Below, in pieces: positions 25,089-38,506 of a stretch of 64,000 bases of DNA (positions are counted from its first letter, which is position 1; each line of letters starts with the position of its first letter). Origin of the DNA: Paramecium pentaurelia (taxonomy: Eukaryota > Ciliophora > Oligohymenophorea > Peniculida > Parameciidae). The stretch is taken from positions 253,946-317,945 of the forward strand of contig CAJJDO010000046.1 of NCBI GenBank assembly GCA_905183005.1, in the 5' to 3' direction. The notes below the pieces were generated by a model. The model was given only the letters and a program-made list of their open reading frames with translations. It did no database searches and had not been told where the DNA came from. The position numbers were made by a program, and so were the translations under genes.

Positions 25089-27194
25089 TCATCTAAATTT
25101 TTTGTTAAATATATCACATACCTTCTTTATTCTCTATCTATTAATTGCTAATACTCATCATTTTTTGACTTACTTCCAGTAAAATGACCACTATTTGGTT
25201 GATTTTATAATAGAGAATGAGATTAATTGTACAATAATATTTATATAATTACTATGATGAGTATTTATTTAATATTAATATAAAAATTATGTTTCAAATT
25301 GTTATTATAAGGATATCATTATATTTTGAATTAATTAAATTTTTTACTTTAAGAATTTGATCTATTTTGAGGACTTACCATATCTAATTCAAACAATTTA
25401 GTTTATAGATATGGTTTTGATTTCAATTACTATTATTATTAAATAACTTATTATTATTGTAATGGTGACTACAAAATTTTAATACTTAAATCCTATTTTT
25501 ACAAAAGTGGATCAGATACTTATCTATTTTATTATTTTGTAGCCTTTCTTGAGGTTGATTATCTTTTACTTTTAGTTTCTATATTATTATCAGATTCAGT
25601 TGATTAACGAATTTTGTTTTATTTTTTATAAATTTTTGGTAACATTTAAGGAGTATTTAATTTTTTCATAGGAATAGTTGAAGGTTTAGGTAACTGAAAT
25701 TAAGGAGTTTGAGATTAGCCCTTTTTTTAATTTCTTTTAATATCTATTAAATAATATTAGAATTTGATTTACTTGCTCCAGTCCAATTATCTTATAATTA
25801 AGTTGCAAAATCAATGAATTTAATATATTCATGAGCATTTTCTAATGGATATATTTTGACATAATCTCCTAAATTATTATTTTCATGTTTATCTCGTTAT
25901 TCACAAATTTACTAAATAAGAAGTTATTTCTCTTCTTATGTTAATTTCTATTTCTTGCGTGTTAAAACCCTCTATTATAATTACTCTTTTCTTTATGCAA
26001 TTATTTCTTCTTTAGCTTAATGACTTACATTCATCAATTTTAAAGTATCTCTTATGAGATTCTTTTTTATTAATGAATCTAATGGTGTATCTGTTGTAAA
26101 ACTAGGAGTATGATTAACTTCTAATAAAAATGGATTCAATTTATCATTTAAGAAGATATCAAATCCAAGTATTTCAAAACACATATTATTTGCATAATTA
26201 TCAGGTTAACATGACTTGTAATGATGACTAAGAATTGGTTAGACAGTACAAAATGTTTTAATAAACAAATTATACATATCTTACCATAATTTTTATATAT
26301 TATGTCCTTCCTCTTATAATTTACTAAATACAGATTTAATTGACCTCTTGTGACCAATATCCATTTTAGTTGCATCATTATTGAAAACAAAGTTTGGATT
26401 TTCCTTATTAATAGCATAATTAGTTAAATGCATACAAACATCTTCCAAATTATTTGCAGTTGGAGCAACATATGATTCAGTTGCAAATCTTACTAATCCA
26501 TCCTAATATACATAAATTCTCATAGGATCTGTACCAGCCAATAATACATAAACTCTTAAATCAAATTTCAGTCCATCAATCAAAAATGGCCTATGCATAT
26601 ATCTTTGTGCCACATAATGATCTGTTGGATTAATATCATTAATATTTCTTGTAAGAAATATTCCTCTACCTTAACAACTTGCCTCTGGTTTTACTATGAA
26701 TGTTCTTACTTTTCCTTTAACAAATTAATTTTTAAAATCTCCATATTCAGCTGGTAATAACCAAGTTTATGGAAAAAATTTATAATCGTTTGGAAATTGT
26801 TTTCTCATTTTCATCAAATTTCTTCCTAGATGATTTTTACGAGCTAGTGAATACATGCCTGGAAAATGATTTATTTTTTGATGAGCTTTTCAAATATAGT
26901 TTAATAAACTTACGTTACATTTTACCTAAAGTTTCTGATTAAACAGCTGAATCTGTCCAAAAAATATCCCAATTAACTCCATCTGGTTCATATTATAATA
27001 TCCATTTGAATATCTTTTTCCCTACAAACTTAACTACATCATAATTTGTATCTCTTTTTAAATTCAAAGTTACCTGACACATTCATAATCAATTTATTTT
27101 TCTTTTTTTTATCATCTTTTTTATTTTTATCTTTAAATGATCCATTAAATATTGGTTCTCCTTCATTAGATTTTTTAGATTGCTATTATTACAT
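25089..27194 (-). CDS. TTLL-family tubulin polyglutamylase (TTLL6/13-like)
   Basis: Probably adds glutamate side chains to tubulin in cilia. The ATP-grasp TTL core is clear in order: NLKRDTNYDVVKFVGKK, a lysine/ATP region GIFLTRNINDI, YVAQRYMHRPFLIDGLKFD, LRVYVLLAGTDPMRIY, LEDVCMHLTNYAINKEN, and LLEVNHTPSFTTDTPLD. The last two with EVNH/SPSF-like residues mark polyglutamylases of the TTLL4/5/6/7/11/13 type. A Gln/Lys-rich coiled tail follows, also seen in that group. The proposed start MQQQQSKKSNEGEP at 27194 is one frame off from the core; a long A-rich run near 27090-27130 could hide an indel. The last coding intron (29 nt) sits just before the TGA at 25089. About 650 aa. Confidence 0.85.
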
Positions 27195-27454
27195 TTAATT
27201 TATAAATATAAATAAGGGGATATAATATATTTTAGCAATTCATATATAGTAAATATTGTAACCTGTTATTAATACTTAAAAATATTGAAATTGATTACTA
27301 TAATACTATAAATCAAGCTAAAATTAAAGATAAGTTGATTTATTCTTAAAGTGTTTTTACTCCATTTTTTATATAAACATCTTTTTCATGATCTTCATAA
27401 CATATTAAGAATATTTTATTGCATTTTTTCATTAATTTTTGTATTAATTAATTT

Positions 27455-28963
27455 ATGGATCAAAATCCTGAATAAGATAGAGATTGGGATGATTTAAAAG
27501 GAGTATTAGCAGATGATATAATTAATAAATTCAAAGAAGTAGGTCCAAAAGTTTATGCTCATTAATATGAATTCATGAATTATTGTCTAGGTCAGGATAT
27601 CAATTTATAATCTCCTGTGATTGCTCTAAGAAGTCAAACTGGAAGTGGAAAAACATTGTGCTTCCAATCTCTAATTTATTAGGAATTCAAAGATAAAAAT
27701 CAAAAGATTAGTGAACAGAAATAAATTAAATAGAAAGACAATACAATGAAAGAAGTCAGAATGTTATATCCTTATACAATAGTTTTAGGATAAACTATAT
27801 ATTTGAAATAGCATGAAGAGTATTTTAGAAAGCATTTACCTGAAAGATTAAAGAATTAAAATTTAAAATTTTAAACATTTTTTGCATTTACTAAAGATAA
27901 TGTATGAGATAATTAATATATAGTAATTTCAATAAGTAAAGGAGAATAGAATAGAAGATGCTGATTGTTAAGTGTACTTATGTCATCCTAGTAAAATGTT
28001 AGTAGGATTAAAGAATCGTATAATAAATGTTTCGAATTTAAGATATTTGATAATTGATGAAGCTGATTAATTATTAGAAAAGAATGAATAAAATTAAGCT
28101 AGAATTGAAACAATGCAATTAATCTAATTCATTTTAGGATAAACTAATAATTAAAGTTATTAAATCATTTTTGTGAGTGCCAGTTTGAAACCTGAAGAAA
28201 TATAAAGTTTTATAAAAGAATGTGTTTAAAATAATATTGATGCAAATAAAAAAGTAGATACTAGATTCTTACATAAAGATGAAGATGATATTCAAGAAGT
28301 TATTTGTAATTTAAGAGTCATCCCATCAATTCAATAACAAATTTCTCCATATACAATAGTTCATATGTATAAAGAAGCTGTAGAATAACCAGAATAAATC
28401 TTGGTAGATTTATTAAAGGATGTTTTTGATAAATTTACAGAGGCTTAAGTTATGATATTCTTTAACAAAAAAACAATTGTTAATGAATTAATAAATTTAT
28501 TTAAAAAATCATAGAAATTAGAATACATAGTTAAAAATAATTGGATTGGAGAATGTACAGGAGATACAAATTAAGTAGATAGAGAAACTGTAAGAAAAGA
28601 ATTTAAAGATGGAAAAAAAAAGATTCTACTTTGTACAGATGTTTTATAAAGAGGAATGGATTTTAGAAAAGTAAGAGTCATTATTCATTATGGATTACCT
28701 ATTACTCCAGCAGGAGAATTTAAATAAGAGAGGTACTCTTATTATATTAATAATAATTTAGTTATTATCAACGTTCAGGAAGAACAGGAAGAGCTAAAGA
28801 TGAAGGAGTTGTAGTATCATTATTATTAGATGAAGATATCAAATAAAAAAGATAAGAGAAATTAGTAGAAACTTTAGTAATGAACAATTCTAAAATACAA
28901 AAATATGATTAGAAACAATTTTGCACTGATTTGGCTAAACTATTGAATTTCAATAAAGAGTGA
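27455..28963 (+). CDS. DEAD-box ATP-dependent RNA helicase
   Basis: An RNA unwinding ATPase, probably nuclear or cytoplasmic; the subfamily is not certain. From MDQNPEQDRDWDDLKG at 27455, motifs appear in order: Q-motif region VYAHQYEFMNYCL, motif I SQTGSGKT, motif II LIIDEADQLL, motif III present as SAS instead of SAT (IIFVSASLKPEE), motif V-like LLCTDVLQRGMDF and motif VI QRSGRTGR. Introns of 22 nt (27902-27923) and 29 nt (28733-28761) leave a 485-residue frame. The end is TGA at 28961. Compared with canonical DEAD-box proteins the insert between motifs I and II is charged, and motif VI begins Gln rather than His. The Rxt3 gene follows 27 bp downstream on the same strand. Confidence 0.9.
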
Positions 28964-28990
28964 TAAAAAAATAAATATAAAACAATTTAT

Positions 28991-29989
28991 ATGTCAAACT
29001 TATCTCATAGTAGTTAATCATCCAGAAGTTCTTCACAAAAACGTAATACAAAAAGACCTTAAAGAGACAAAAGGAAAAAGAATAATTCTGATGAATATGA
29101 CAGTCAAATAGATGATGAAGATGTATCCTAATATGAGGGTATCTAAATTCTTTTTATTTTAGGCATGAGATCCAGAAATAAACAATAACCTTTATTAGGT
29201 CCTGGTAGATTCAACAGAAGAGAAAATAAACTCAAAAAACCTAATTCTGTATATACTCCGGCGGCAACAACATTTCTATACAAACCTGGGGCAGAATTAC
29301 CTAATCTATCTAATTTTATCAATTAAACTATAGAAATAAGAATTGCTTGTGAATATGTTAACAAAAATAACTAATCATTAATACTTAGATAGATTTGGGG
29401 ATCTAATGGTGTCTATGCTAGTCATAGTGATGCAGTTTGTATTGGCATACATGCAGGTCTATTAGCACTTGGAGATCTTAAATTAACAGGAACATTCTAT
29501 TAAGGAGTTAGTCTATCTTGTAAAGTAATTAAAGGCAAAAAATCATTAAATGGTTAATTAAAAGTCCCATTACTTTCAAGATCTCTCAAGACTCCGTGTG
29601 CTCATTGTTTAAAACCTGAGAAAGTAAATTGGTTGCCTTAATTGGGATCTCCTGAATAATTAATAAGTTGGGCAAGAAAAATGTCTTTGCCTCCAAATAG
29701 GAGATTAACTAAAAGAACTCATCTGAATGTTTTCTTACATGAACCTCCTTAAAGCAGTCTACCAGAAAATCTTTTAGTTAATAATCTACCTCCTCTAAAT
29801 GAAGGTTGGATTGTTTGGGACATGTGTAATGAACCTAGTTAGAAATACAATCTACTTACATTTTTAGATAGATAAACTGCTTAAGGAATACCTAGTAGAA
29901 CTTCATATAGATTAAAAACTAATTGTTTGTATATTGAAACAAGCAATAAAAAGTATATAATTCTATATATATATATATATTAGATTTGA
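28991..29989 (+). CDS. Rxt3-domain histone deacetylase complex protein
   Basis: Probably a chromatin protein. Rxt3 is a subunit of the Rpd3L/Sin3 deacetylase complex in yeast. The N-terminal ~60 residues are Ser/Lys/Arg-rich with an acidic patch. One 24-nt intron at 29139-29162 gives a 324-residue frame. The core shows FINQTIEIRIACEYV, then LRQIWGSNGVYASHSDAV and CIGIHAGLLALGDLK, closely following the WGTDVYTDDSD...HSG pattern of the family. A later segment PCAHCLKPEK has a CxxC pair. The frame ends in an AT-repeat-derived tail (YIILYIYIYQI), so the last residues may vary by repeat length. Confidence 0.78.
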
Positions 29990-29996
29990 GATTTCA

Positions 29997-30292
29997 ATGG
30001 ATCCTAATAAAATAGCTGAAGAAGTCTTTTTAGATTCATAGGTTTTTATAATTTCTGAAGTAATAGTACCATAATAATCAGATATTGAGATGTTGTAAAA
30101 ATATGGAGTAATTAAATTAATTTAATTAGTTAGGTTCCATTGCCTAAAGAATTTAAGAAACCAATTTTAGAAAAATTGAAATGGACTAATTTTGAATGGG
30201 GTAATGATAATGTTATTATTGATGGATAAATAACAATTCAAGGTTTGAAGAGCTTTAAATTTGTACCAATTACAAAGCATTAACATTTATGA
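29997..30292 (+). CDS. Small unrecognised protein (89 aa)
   Basis: The ATG lies eight bases after the Rxt3 stop. A 26-nt intron at 30108-30133 joins MDPNKIAEEVFLDSQVF with VPLPKEFKKPILEKL, giving 89 residues ending KHQHL-TGA. No signal peptide or membrane segment is seen. The motif EKLKWTNFEWGNDNVI looks structured but was not assigned to a family. Correct intron borders and the open frame support a real gene, and it is 22 bp from the next gene. Function unknown. Confidence 0.55.
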
Positions 30293-30314
30293 TTAATGAT
30301 CCTATTATATAAAA

Positions 30315-31832
30315 ATGTTAAAATTACATTAACAATTAATTCATTGTCCTTAACATAAAGAGAAAATAGTATCATTTAATATTGAAAAACATTGTCCTTT
30401 AAATTAGAGAGTACTTTGCAAAAAGTGTCCAACAGATGGATAAAAATTAGATATAGAAGAAGTAGAAACTTTGCCTTAAAGACATTAATTAAATGAAAAA
30501 CATTTATAAATCACATCATAATTCATTTAACATATCAATCATCAATATAATACACTTAAATAATAAATAATTGAAGAATTAGATCATTTTAAAAAAGAAC
30601 TAGACAATTTTGTACATCCAATAATAAATTAAAAAGAAAAGTTCGATTATTATTTAGTACCTGAATCAACTTTAACTTTAAAAGATTTTTAAGAATTAGG
30701 ATAATTATTAGCTGAAAATATTGTGATTGAAGAAGATCATTTTGTTCTTGATTTTAATAAAATAGTAACTTAAAATCATAGATAATATATATAATCAAAA
30801 TTTACTGATTTAGAACTCTTATTATAATTCTTCAGAAATATTAATTGTAATAAATAAATTGAACATCAAATATAATCACGAATTCAATAATAATATGAAC
30901 ATAATCATTAACATACAAAATTATCTAAGCATTCCTGTTAGATCTTATAGACAAATCAAAATATATTGTCTTTAGGAATCAATTATGAAGAATCAATATT
31001 AATTCTTGGTCTATAAGATAAAGCAGAGACTATATAAGATAATTTAGTTGTATATTCAAAAAATGAATAAGGAAATTGGGAATTAGATCAAATTTTATAA
31101 CATCATGATTCTTCTGTTCATCACATTTATTATAGTAAGAAAGAAGACTGGTTCATATCTGTAAATATGGATAGTAATATAATATTTTGGAGAAAGTAAC
31201 AGAATAATTGGATATAAAATAAATTGAAATAAGAACATTTAAATTTCATTTGGAATGTAATAACAAGTGAGGCTGAAAATATTATAGTAACATGTAGTGA
31301 AGATTCTACTGTTAAAATATGGTTTAAACATGAAGATTCAATTAAATGCATTCAAACACTTAATCGACATATAGGACCAGTATATGCAATAGTTTTAAAT
31401 AATGATAATACAGTATTATGTAGTGGAGGAGAGGATAAATAATTGATATTATGGAAATTTATTGAATAATAATGGGAAGAATTTTAAGTAATTAATGTTC
31501 ATTCCAAAAAAATAATGGCAATATAATTTTATGGTTTAAAGAACATAATTGTTTAATTTGAAAATTACATTTAAATTATAGATAGAAAAAGTGGTTAATG
31601 CATAGAATAAGTAAATCATAATGAATATAGGATATCTAATTTAATTTATATAAATGATTAATTGATAAATTATGATTTTAATGGAAATTTATTAATTTGG
31701 ATGAAAAAAGAAGATAATAGATGGTATATTGTTTTGAAATAAATTTATGCACACAAAATTAAATGTGTTTATGGAAGAGGAAATGAATTATATATTGGAG
31801 AAGGTAGTAAAGTTCATAGAATGCAAATATGA
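30315..31832 (+). CDS. WD40-repeat protein with B-box-like N-terminus
   Basis: A single open frame of 505 residues from MLKLHQQLIHCPQHKEKI to HRMQI-TGA. The N-terminal ~60 residues have Cys/His spacing (CPQH, CPL, CKKC, later paired His) like a B-box zinc finger. A Gln/His-rich helical linker follows. The C-terminal half carries WD40 repeats, for example IIVTCSEDSTVKIWF and VLCSGGEDKQLILWKF. It is probably a scaffold; no enzymatic domain. The next gene downstream has the same plan, suggesting an old tandem duplication. Specific partner unknown. Such WD40 families are expanded in ciliates. Confidence 0.8.
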
Positions 31833-32365
31833 AAATAAATTAGTATAAAAATATGAAAGAAGTCAAATATTATATAATATAAAATATTATAATTTTATAA
31901 TGAATATAAATTAAAGATGTAAAGATTTATGTTCTGATTATCTTCACTTTTGATTTTTTCTGGATTCAAAATAATAATACTATAATTATTCATTGAAATA
32001 AAAATTTATTTGCTGTTATACTCTCAATTTTCATATTATATTTGGATATTAAAAAATACTTATCCTAAAAGTATAATTACTAATATTTGAAAGATTAATT
32101 GTTGCAAATATTTAAATTATCATTCAAATCTGAATTCTGCAGGAAAATAAGATAACATTTTACAGTTTTGGATATTAAAAGAAAATAACAAAAACCAATC
32201 ACAAAATTTGATATTATTATTTGTTAATTAAGACTATCTACTTTAGTTTATGTTTATTATGTTCTTTAGTTATCTATAACTATATGTTTTCATTTAGTAA
32301 TCAAATTGATTACCAAATAAAAGAATAAGAGTGTATTAATATATATATATATATATATTTTTAAT
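31833..32365. other. Intergenic region with AT microsatellite
   Basis: About 530 bp of AT-rich sequence between two plus-strand WD40 genes, ending in an (AT)n tract at about 32339-32357. No gene is supported. It probably contains the 3' UTR of the first and promoter of the second gene. Confidence 0.5.
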
Positions 32366-34421
32366 ATGAATGTTAATTTAATCTGTCCTTAGCACAAATA
32401 ACAAATTATCCAAGCATGCATTGATTTAGATTGCTCTGCATTCCCTTTTATGTGTAAAGTGTGTATGACAGATTAAAAAATTATTTCTTAACATACAAAA
32501 CATAATCAATGTTTAATACCCTACCAACAGTACACAATATTGGTAAGTAAATAAATCGAAGACTAACTTTAAGATGCAAATAAATATATTGATCTATTCA
32601 ATAAAGAATCTCAAGTTGTGTAACAAATTTTGTTATCAGATGAACATTTGAATAATATGGAAGGATATGTAAGATCTTAAAAGCAATAAATTGAATCTGA
32701 TATCAATTAAGCCTTAGAATCCATCACATTATTATTTGAATTACATAAAACAGAACTAATAAACTAGTTAGATCAATATCTTAAAATATACAAAAACAAC
32801 TTTTTTATACTTAAAGAATAATTAGAACCCATCCATTTCCTTCTGACTAAATGTAAATATTACGCAAATGAGAACAACTTGAAAGTAAGGATAATCACTA
32901 TTATAGTAAAAACTACATACTAAACCTGATTTAGGATCATAACTCAAGTTATCAATCAAATAAATGTCGATTATTAAAAAACCTGATATATTAAAATAAA
33001 TACTTGATAAAGTTAAAAAGGCTTAAGAATTATAATATAACAATGAGAATTTTACTAAATTATTAACTGATGCAATGAATTCAATCAAAGACTTCTACAT
33101 CAAAAATGTCAGTATTCCAAATCAATAACCTATTGAAATTTAACAATAACCAAACATACTTACTACTATTTAAACTATATCCTCTCCTCCAATTAAAAGT
33201 AAATCTATGGATGTATCAAATGCTGATAAATAGACTATGTTAGATGATAATAAGACAGTCATATCTGCAGTAGATTCTAAGATCTCTGTATTTAATTAAT
33301 TATAACCATCCAATATTCCAAATATTAATATTTCAATATTGGATAATAGAATTATAGAAGATACTAATCAATCTAAAGTATTGTTTTTCTTATCTATTTA
33401 GAATCATTCAAATTAACGATTCAGAATTAAAAAAAAGTTAAGTATTGAATTCTAAGTCACTTCATTGGCTCTTGTTAGTAATGCCTTTGTTGCTTTGGGA
33501 TTGGCTGATGGAACAGTCAAATTATTAGATATGACTACAAGCAAAGTTAGTTTTTATCCTAATACCTATATTCAACATACTAAACCTGTTTCTTAATTAT
33601 TGATTTTAAAATAAAATAAGGGAACAAGGTTAGCATCCTTAAGTGATGAAAATTATTCTATTATTTGGACTTTAGGAGAAAATTATGTACCTTATCCAGA
33701 GAGAAAACTAATTGGTTTTAAATCTAAATTAAATAGAATCATGGATATAGCTGATTCTTCTCATCTTCTTTGTTAGAGTGATACAAATCTATAAATTATC
33801 AATTATCATGATAATAGAATTGCTTATACTTTTGATTTTAAATCTTAACTCATTGACTTTCTATATGTAAGTAAATATGAGAAATTTGCAACAATTTGTT
33901 AAGGAAATATAGTTTCTATATACAGTCTAAAAATAAATAATAATTTATAAGGAGCTATGCTATTAGTTAATTGTGAATTAGAATGCATTCAATCAGCTCT
34001 ACCAATCTCAAATATAAGTACATGTATTGCTATAGAATATTTAAATGATATAATTATCTGTTATGGATGTATTGATGGATCAGTCAAATTATTTAATGTT
34101 CTTAAAAATATCTTAATTGGTGAATATTAAGTAATATATTAAATCATATAATTTAAGTTATTTAATTCAAAAGTACAAGAGATGATAATTGTTAAATAGA
34201 ATAAACTTTTTATATTAGTGGCCTTTGCTGAAAGTATAAAATAGATAAAAGCAATTAAGATTTAAGAGAATAAAATAAATATGATAGAAATGTTTGGTGA
34301 ATTGCTTGAATGTCCTGCTAAAACTGGAAAAAATGTTATTTAAACATTTTTCAAAAATAGAAGTTCATTTTATTTATTAAGTGACTCTTAAAAAGATATT
34401 GGATTATATGAATTATGTTGA
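32366..34421 (+). CDS. B-box-like zinc finger and WD40-like repeat protein
   Basis: The start MNVNLICPQHKQQIIQACID opens a Cys/His finger (CPQH...C...CKVCMTDQ...HTKHNQC) of B-box type. It is followed by a coiled-coil rich in Gln/Glu/Leu (~100-280) and a beta-propeller half with degenerate WD40 blades (VALGLADGTVKLLDM, ICYGCIDGSVKLFNV). A 22-nt intron at 32885-32906 brings the frame to 677 residues, ending LLSDSQKDIGLYELC-TGA. The plan is B-box, coiled coil, propeller, reminiscent of TRIM-like proteins without RING. It is probably related to the gene upstream. Function unknown. Confidence 0.75.
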
Positions 34422-35052
34422 AAATAACAATTATATAGTATTTTAATTTGTACAATTAGTATATTATCTATATATTAAAAATAAATATATTTATTTATTA
34501 TAAATTTATACTTTAATAAAATAGAGATGTGTTATATAATTATTGATTGAATTTATAAAGTAAAAACAATTTTGCAGAAAATATCTTAAATTTAAGTCAA
34601 ATTTAAAACTACAAAAGTAGCTATTTCTTTTTTTATATTGATTAAATACTTGATTATATTTTTGATGATAAAAAAGGTTGATAGATATTAATATAGAAAT
34701 GGTCGATTCTTTCATTAATTAAAATAAGTTAAAGATTCATAAAATGATGATTAGTTTAGAATGAAATGTAGTCTTATGTTAAAATAGATTTTTCATATAA
34801 ATTAATGGTTTCAAGATTAATTAAGAATATAGTATTGTAGACTTATTGATTTTATGATATGAGAACATAAATATTTTCAAATGGAATATTTCTAAGATTT
34901 TTTATCTTTGAAAAAAAATAAAGTACTGAATTACTTTAATTAAATTTTATGAATTCTCAAAAAATAATATGGAAAATTAAAAATTGTTATAAAGTACTCT
35001 AATTAAATACAGATTAAAGAGAGAAAAAGATGATATAATAAATCAATATATT
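34422..35052. other. Intergenic region
   Basis: About 630 bp of AT-rich DNA between convergent genes. A short minus-strand frame near 34.5-34.7 kb has no homology I recognise and an amino-acid mix expected of AT-rich noise. No other structure seen. Confidence 0.5.
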
Positions 35053-38000
35053 TCAAAAAAATAAAATCATTTTTTATTTCTCTTTTTAATTAATAATCTA
35101 TTCATCTTATGAAATCAGGTTCCTTTTCCTTTTATACTACCTGATATAATTTTTTATTTATTAAGCAATAATTGATAATATTTCAATCAATACCCCAAAG
35201 GATAGTATTAAAATATGGAACCAACCACATTTTATTTTAAATTCTTCATATAAATATTAATCAACTTCTTATATATAAATAAAAGAGCTTAATGTAAAAA
35301 TCAATACTGAACTTTATATTACCATCTATGAATAAAATTTTCCTCTGCCTTTAAGATATTTGTAACTTAAATTTAGTTGGATAAGATTAATTAAAGCAAT
35401 TACACCTAATTATAAAATTTCTGAACCTTCTAAAAAAATCAAGCAAGCGATAAAACAGAACTAAATAAATGTTTAGAAAACTTTAAATCTTTTTTTTTTA
35501 AGCTTTCTAGCTTGAATACTATTATATTAAGATTATAGAATCCTTGAATTGAGGATATAAATTAAATAAAAAAGTAATAGAATTAAGGCTAATATTAAAG
35601 AGAAGAAATCTTTGATTGTATATACTTACAAATATTTTAAGTAGAGCATTCCTTTAAATATCAGATCCCATCCATTGGCTAATAATACTCCTTGAATTCC
35701 ATTTAAACTTAATACCTTTCCAAAATGAATCACCCATTGACATCTGTTATATAACCATTAGATACATTAATATTTGTACTCTCTATTTGAATGCTGTTCT
35801 GATGTGCTAAAATACTATAACACTTTATGATTGAAGTAATTAAATTGGATAAATTTTTAAATCCCAGTTGATAACAAAATCAAAAGTACATATAGTAAAG
35901 ATTGAATGATTTACCATTCAAGATTAGTAATTAAATCAGCATTTTCTTCATAAAATTTGAATTTTCCTGAAGTTTCTTTTTATTCTTTATAAAACACAAA
36001 TCTTTCTATATGCTAAATATTAAGTAAGTTAATAATTGTTTTTAAAGATAACAAATCATATGATTCAAAATAAAGTAGAAGATTTTATGGAAATCTCACA
36101 TTAATGTATCTAAGATAATTTTGAAAAGATAAAAGGTTTATAATTTCTATTAATTATTCATATCTTCCTTGGAAAATAAATAAAGCGCATATTCCACCAA
36201 ATGAAAATAGCAGATACCTATTAGTCTATTAAGCAATCTATGAATAATATCTCTAATTTTCATCTAAATATGTAGAAAACTATAAACTTTTAGAATAATT
36301 TTTAACTTAGATCTTTGAACCATATTGATTAGTAATATTTTATTATAAATTTATTATTAAGATAGGCTTAAATGTTAAAAGCTAAAAGATCTCAATTTCT
36401 ATATAATACTCTACAATTTTCGGATATCTACTTATATCTTGATTATTCAATACATTAATATTATACTATGATTCAGATAAATTCAATATTGAAAAAGTAA
36501 GTGATTCTATAAGTAATCGAATAGATAATACTTTAACAGGTTAATTAAATGTAAGTTTTAAATATTATATATTCCGACTCATCTATTCATAATGAATATA
36601 TAATTATGGATATTTAAAATAAGAACACTCACTGAAAGTATCTAAATTTAGTCTTCTACAAACCCAGTCTATTTGAATCTAAAATTAATGACAGCCATCG
36701 AAAGAATAAGAATTTTGATCATCACATTCTTTTTACTATTCAATAATTAATTTGCATATGTTGTTTGATTGTAGCTGATAATTTATATTGCATTATAGAC
36801 AATACCCATCTAAACATTCAAGACAATTCTAAGGACATGAAAATTGACATTCATAACATCCATCATAAAGTATTTAATTTTAATCGTCACATTCTTCTAA
36901 ATAAGTTATCAATCCATCTCCGCATATAGGTAGGCAAGATTAATCAATAAATTCAAAACCTATTTCACATTATTAATAACATACTCCTTAATTACATAAT
37001 ATACAATTTAAAGGACATTAGTATGCACAATTAAAACAGCCATCATAAGGAACTAAATTTCCATCATCACATTCTTCCAGTCCAATAATTAAAATCCCAT
37101 CTCCACAATAAGGAAAACAATATCCATTCTATAGTAAATATCCAGATAAGCACTGCTTACACAGCTATTCTTCTAAAACAATACAATTATCTAAAAATTA
37201 AGATTCTTCTTCTGATTATTCTTCCTCTTCTTCTTCTTCATCATGTATTTCCAGGTAGCATTAAGAAATATTGTTCTAATTGTTTTATACAAGATAACCA
37301 GAATCGCATTTTTTACAGATTCCAAACTCACAATTTAAACAATGAACACCACAATCAAATTTACACTAATAACATCCATCATTTTGGATTTAATTTCCAT
37401 CATCGCATTCTTCAAGTCCTTAAATCAAATAATCTCCACATTAAGGTTGACATTAATTTTGGATTTCATCAAATTCCCAACCATCTAAACAACTTACACA
37501 AATAGTATTAATAAAATAAAGGCAATTAATAATTTAAAGATCAGAGTATTTTTCCTCTATTTAATAATATAATTCAAAATCTCTTATATAACCCAATTAG
37601 ATAGATATAGATAATTTTTGGTCTATGTGTTGATTAATTATTAATTCAATCTAATAAAATACAGTTGGCTATTACACTAAATATTCTACTCCATTTATTA
37701 ATATAATTTGAGAACCAATATCAAATATTCTAAAAAATTTAACCATTAAACCTTTATGAGGGGGTAATACTCCAGTGTATTGAATTTAATATTATCGAAG
37801 AAAATGACATTATCCACAAATAAAAAATTATTACAAATTCCAAGATAATTCTGTAGACCATCCTTAAAGGTTCGAAAATTGATACTAATCAAAGTTTAAC
37901 ATAAAAATTCTCCATTTTTTGCAAGCTAAAAAATCGTAATTGTCACAAACATCACATTCTTAGGGGCATCTTTCAATATAAAATTAAAAAATTCGAATCC

Positions 38001-38506
38001 CACAACTTGACTCAAAATATATTGATAAAATACCAATCCTGTGACATCAATATATAAAAAAGCAGTTTTTTTTTTCTGTGGATATTTTACTTTTATAATA
38101 TCGTAATATTAATTGAATGGTGTAGGACCATTTAAACTTATTATCGTATCATTATTATAAGACCTATTATAAATTTTCATCCCATCTAAATACATTTATA
38201 AACCCCCAAAACTCATTAGGTTATTTCTTATTTAATAAATACTAATACAACCAAAATTCCATTTCTATTTTAACTTAATAATGAGGACTTAGTCTCGAGA
38301 ATAATATACTAAATTTGGGAGAATTACCTCCATATAACATTACATCACCACTTTGAAAAACAATATTGTTATTTAAATTGTCTTTCCATCCTGAGATTTA
38401 ATTTAAAATACTTACCATCAAGTCCATCAACAGCAGCATTAAATTAATAAATTAATTCTTCATAGGCATGTATATGCAACTACATAATTATTATTAGATT
38501 AATCAT
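35053..38506 (-). CDS. DUF4215-type Cys-rich repeat membrane protein (PCM4-like family)
   Basis: The start MINLIIIMQLHIHAYEEL gives a signal peptide. A 25-nt intron lies at 38391-38415. The N-terminal ~350 residues are a beta-rich extracellular region (LYGGNSPKFSILFSRL). The middle (about 36.75-37.5 kb) has at least four repeats of the form EECDDGNLVPYDGCFNC...C..C, characteristic of DUF4215/Myxococcus-type Cys-rich repeats found in Paramecium PCM-type calmodulin-binding membrane proteins. The C-terminal part includes the ciliate-typical YLRYINVRFPQNLLLYFES block and membrane segments such as WFHILILSFGVLIEILSIIA. The stop chosen is at 35053. About 1,100 aa; a probable surface protein. The family name is inference from the repeat pattern. 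Confidence 0.72.

Noticed and set aside
24882..25257. Plus-strand frame MSFGKIINKAFTF... of about 125 codons
   Set aside because: Its 3' half is antisense to the well-supported TTLL gene, the residues are AT-rich noise (Ile/Leu/Phe/Asn), and no family is recognised.
34506..34715. Short minus-strand frame in the spacer
   Set aside because: No intron logic, conserved neighbour or recognisable motif; composition fits chance in AT-rich DNA.
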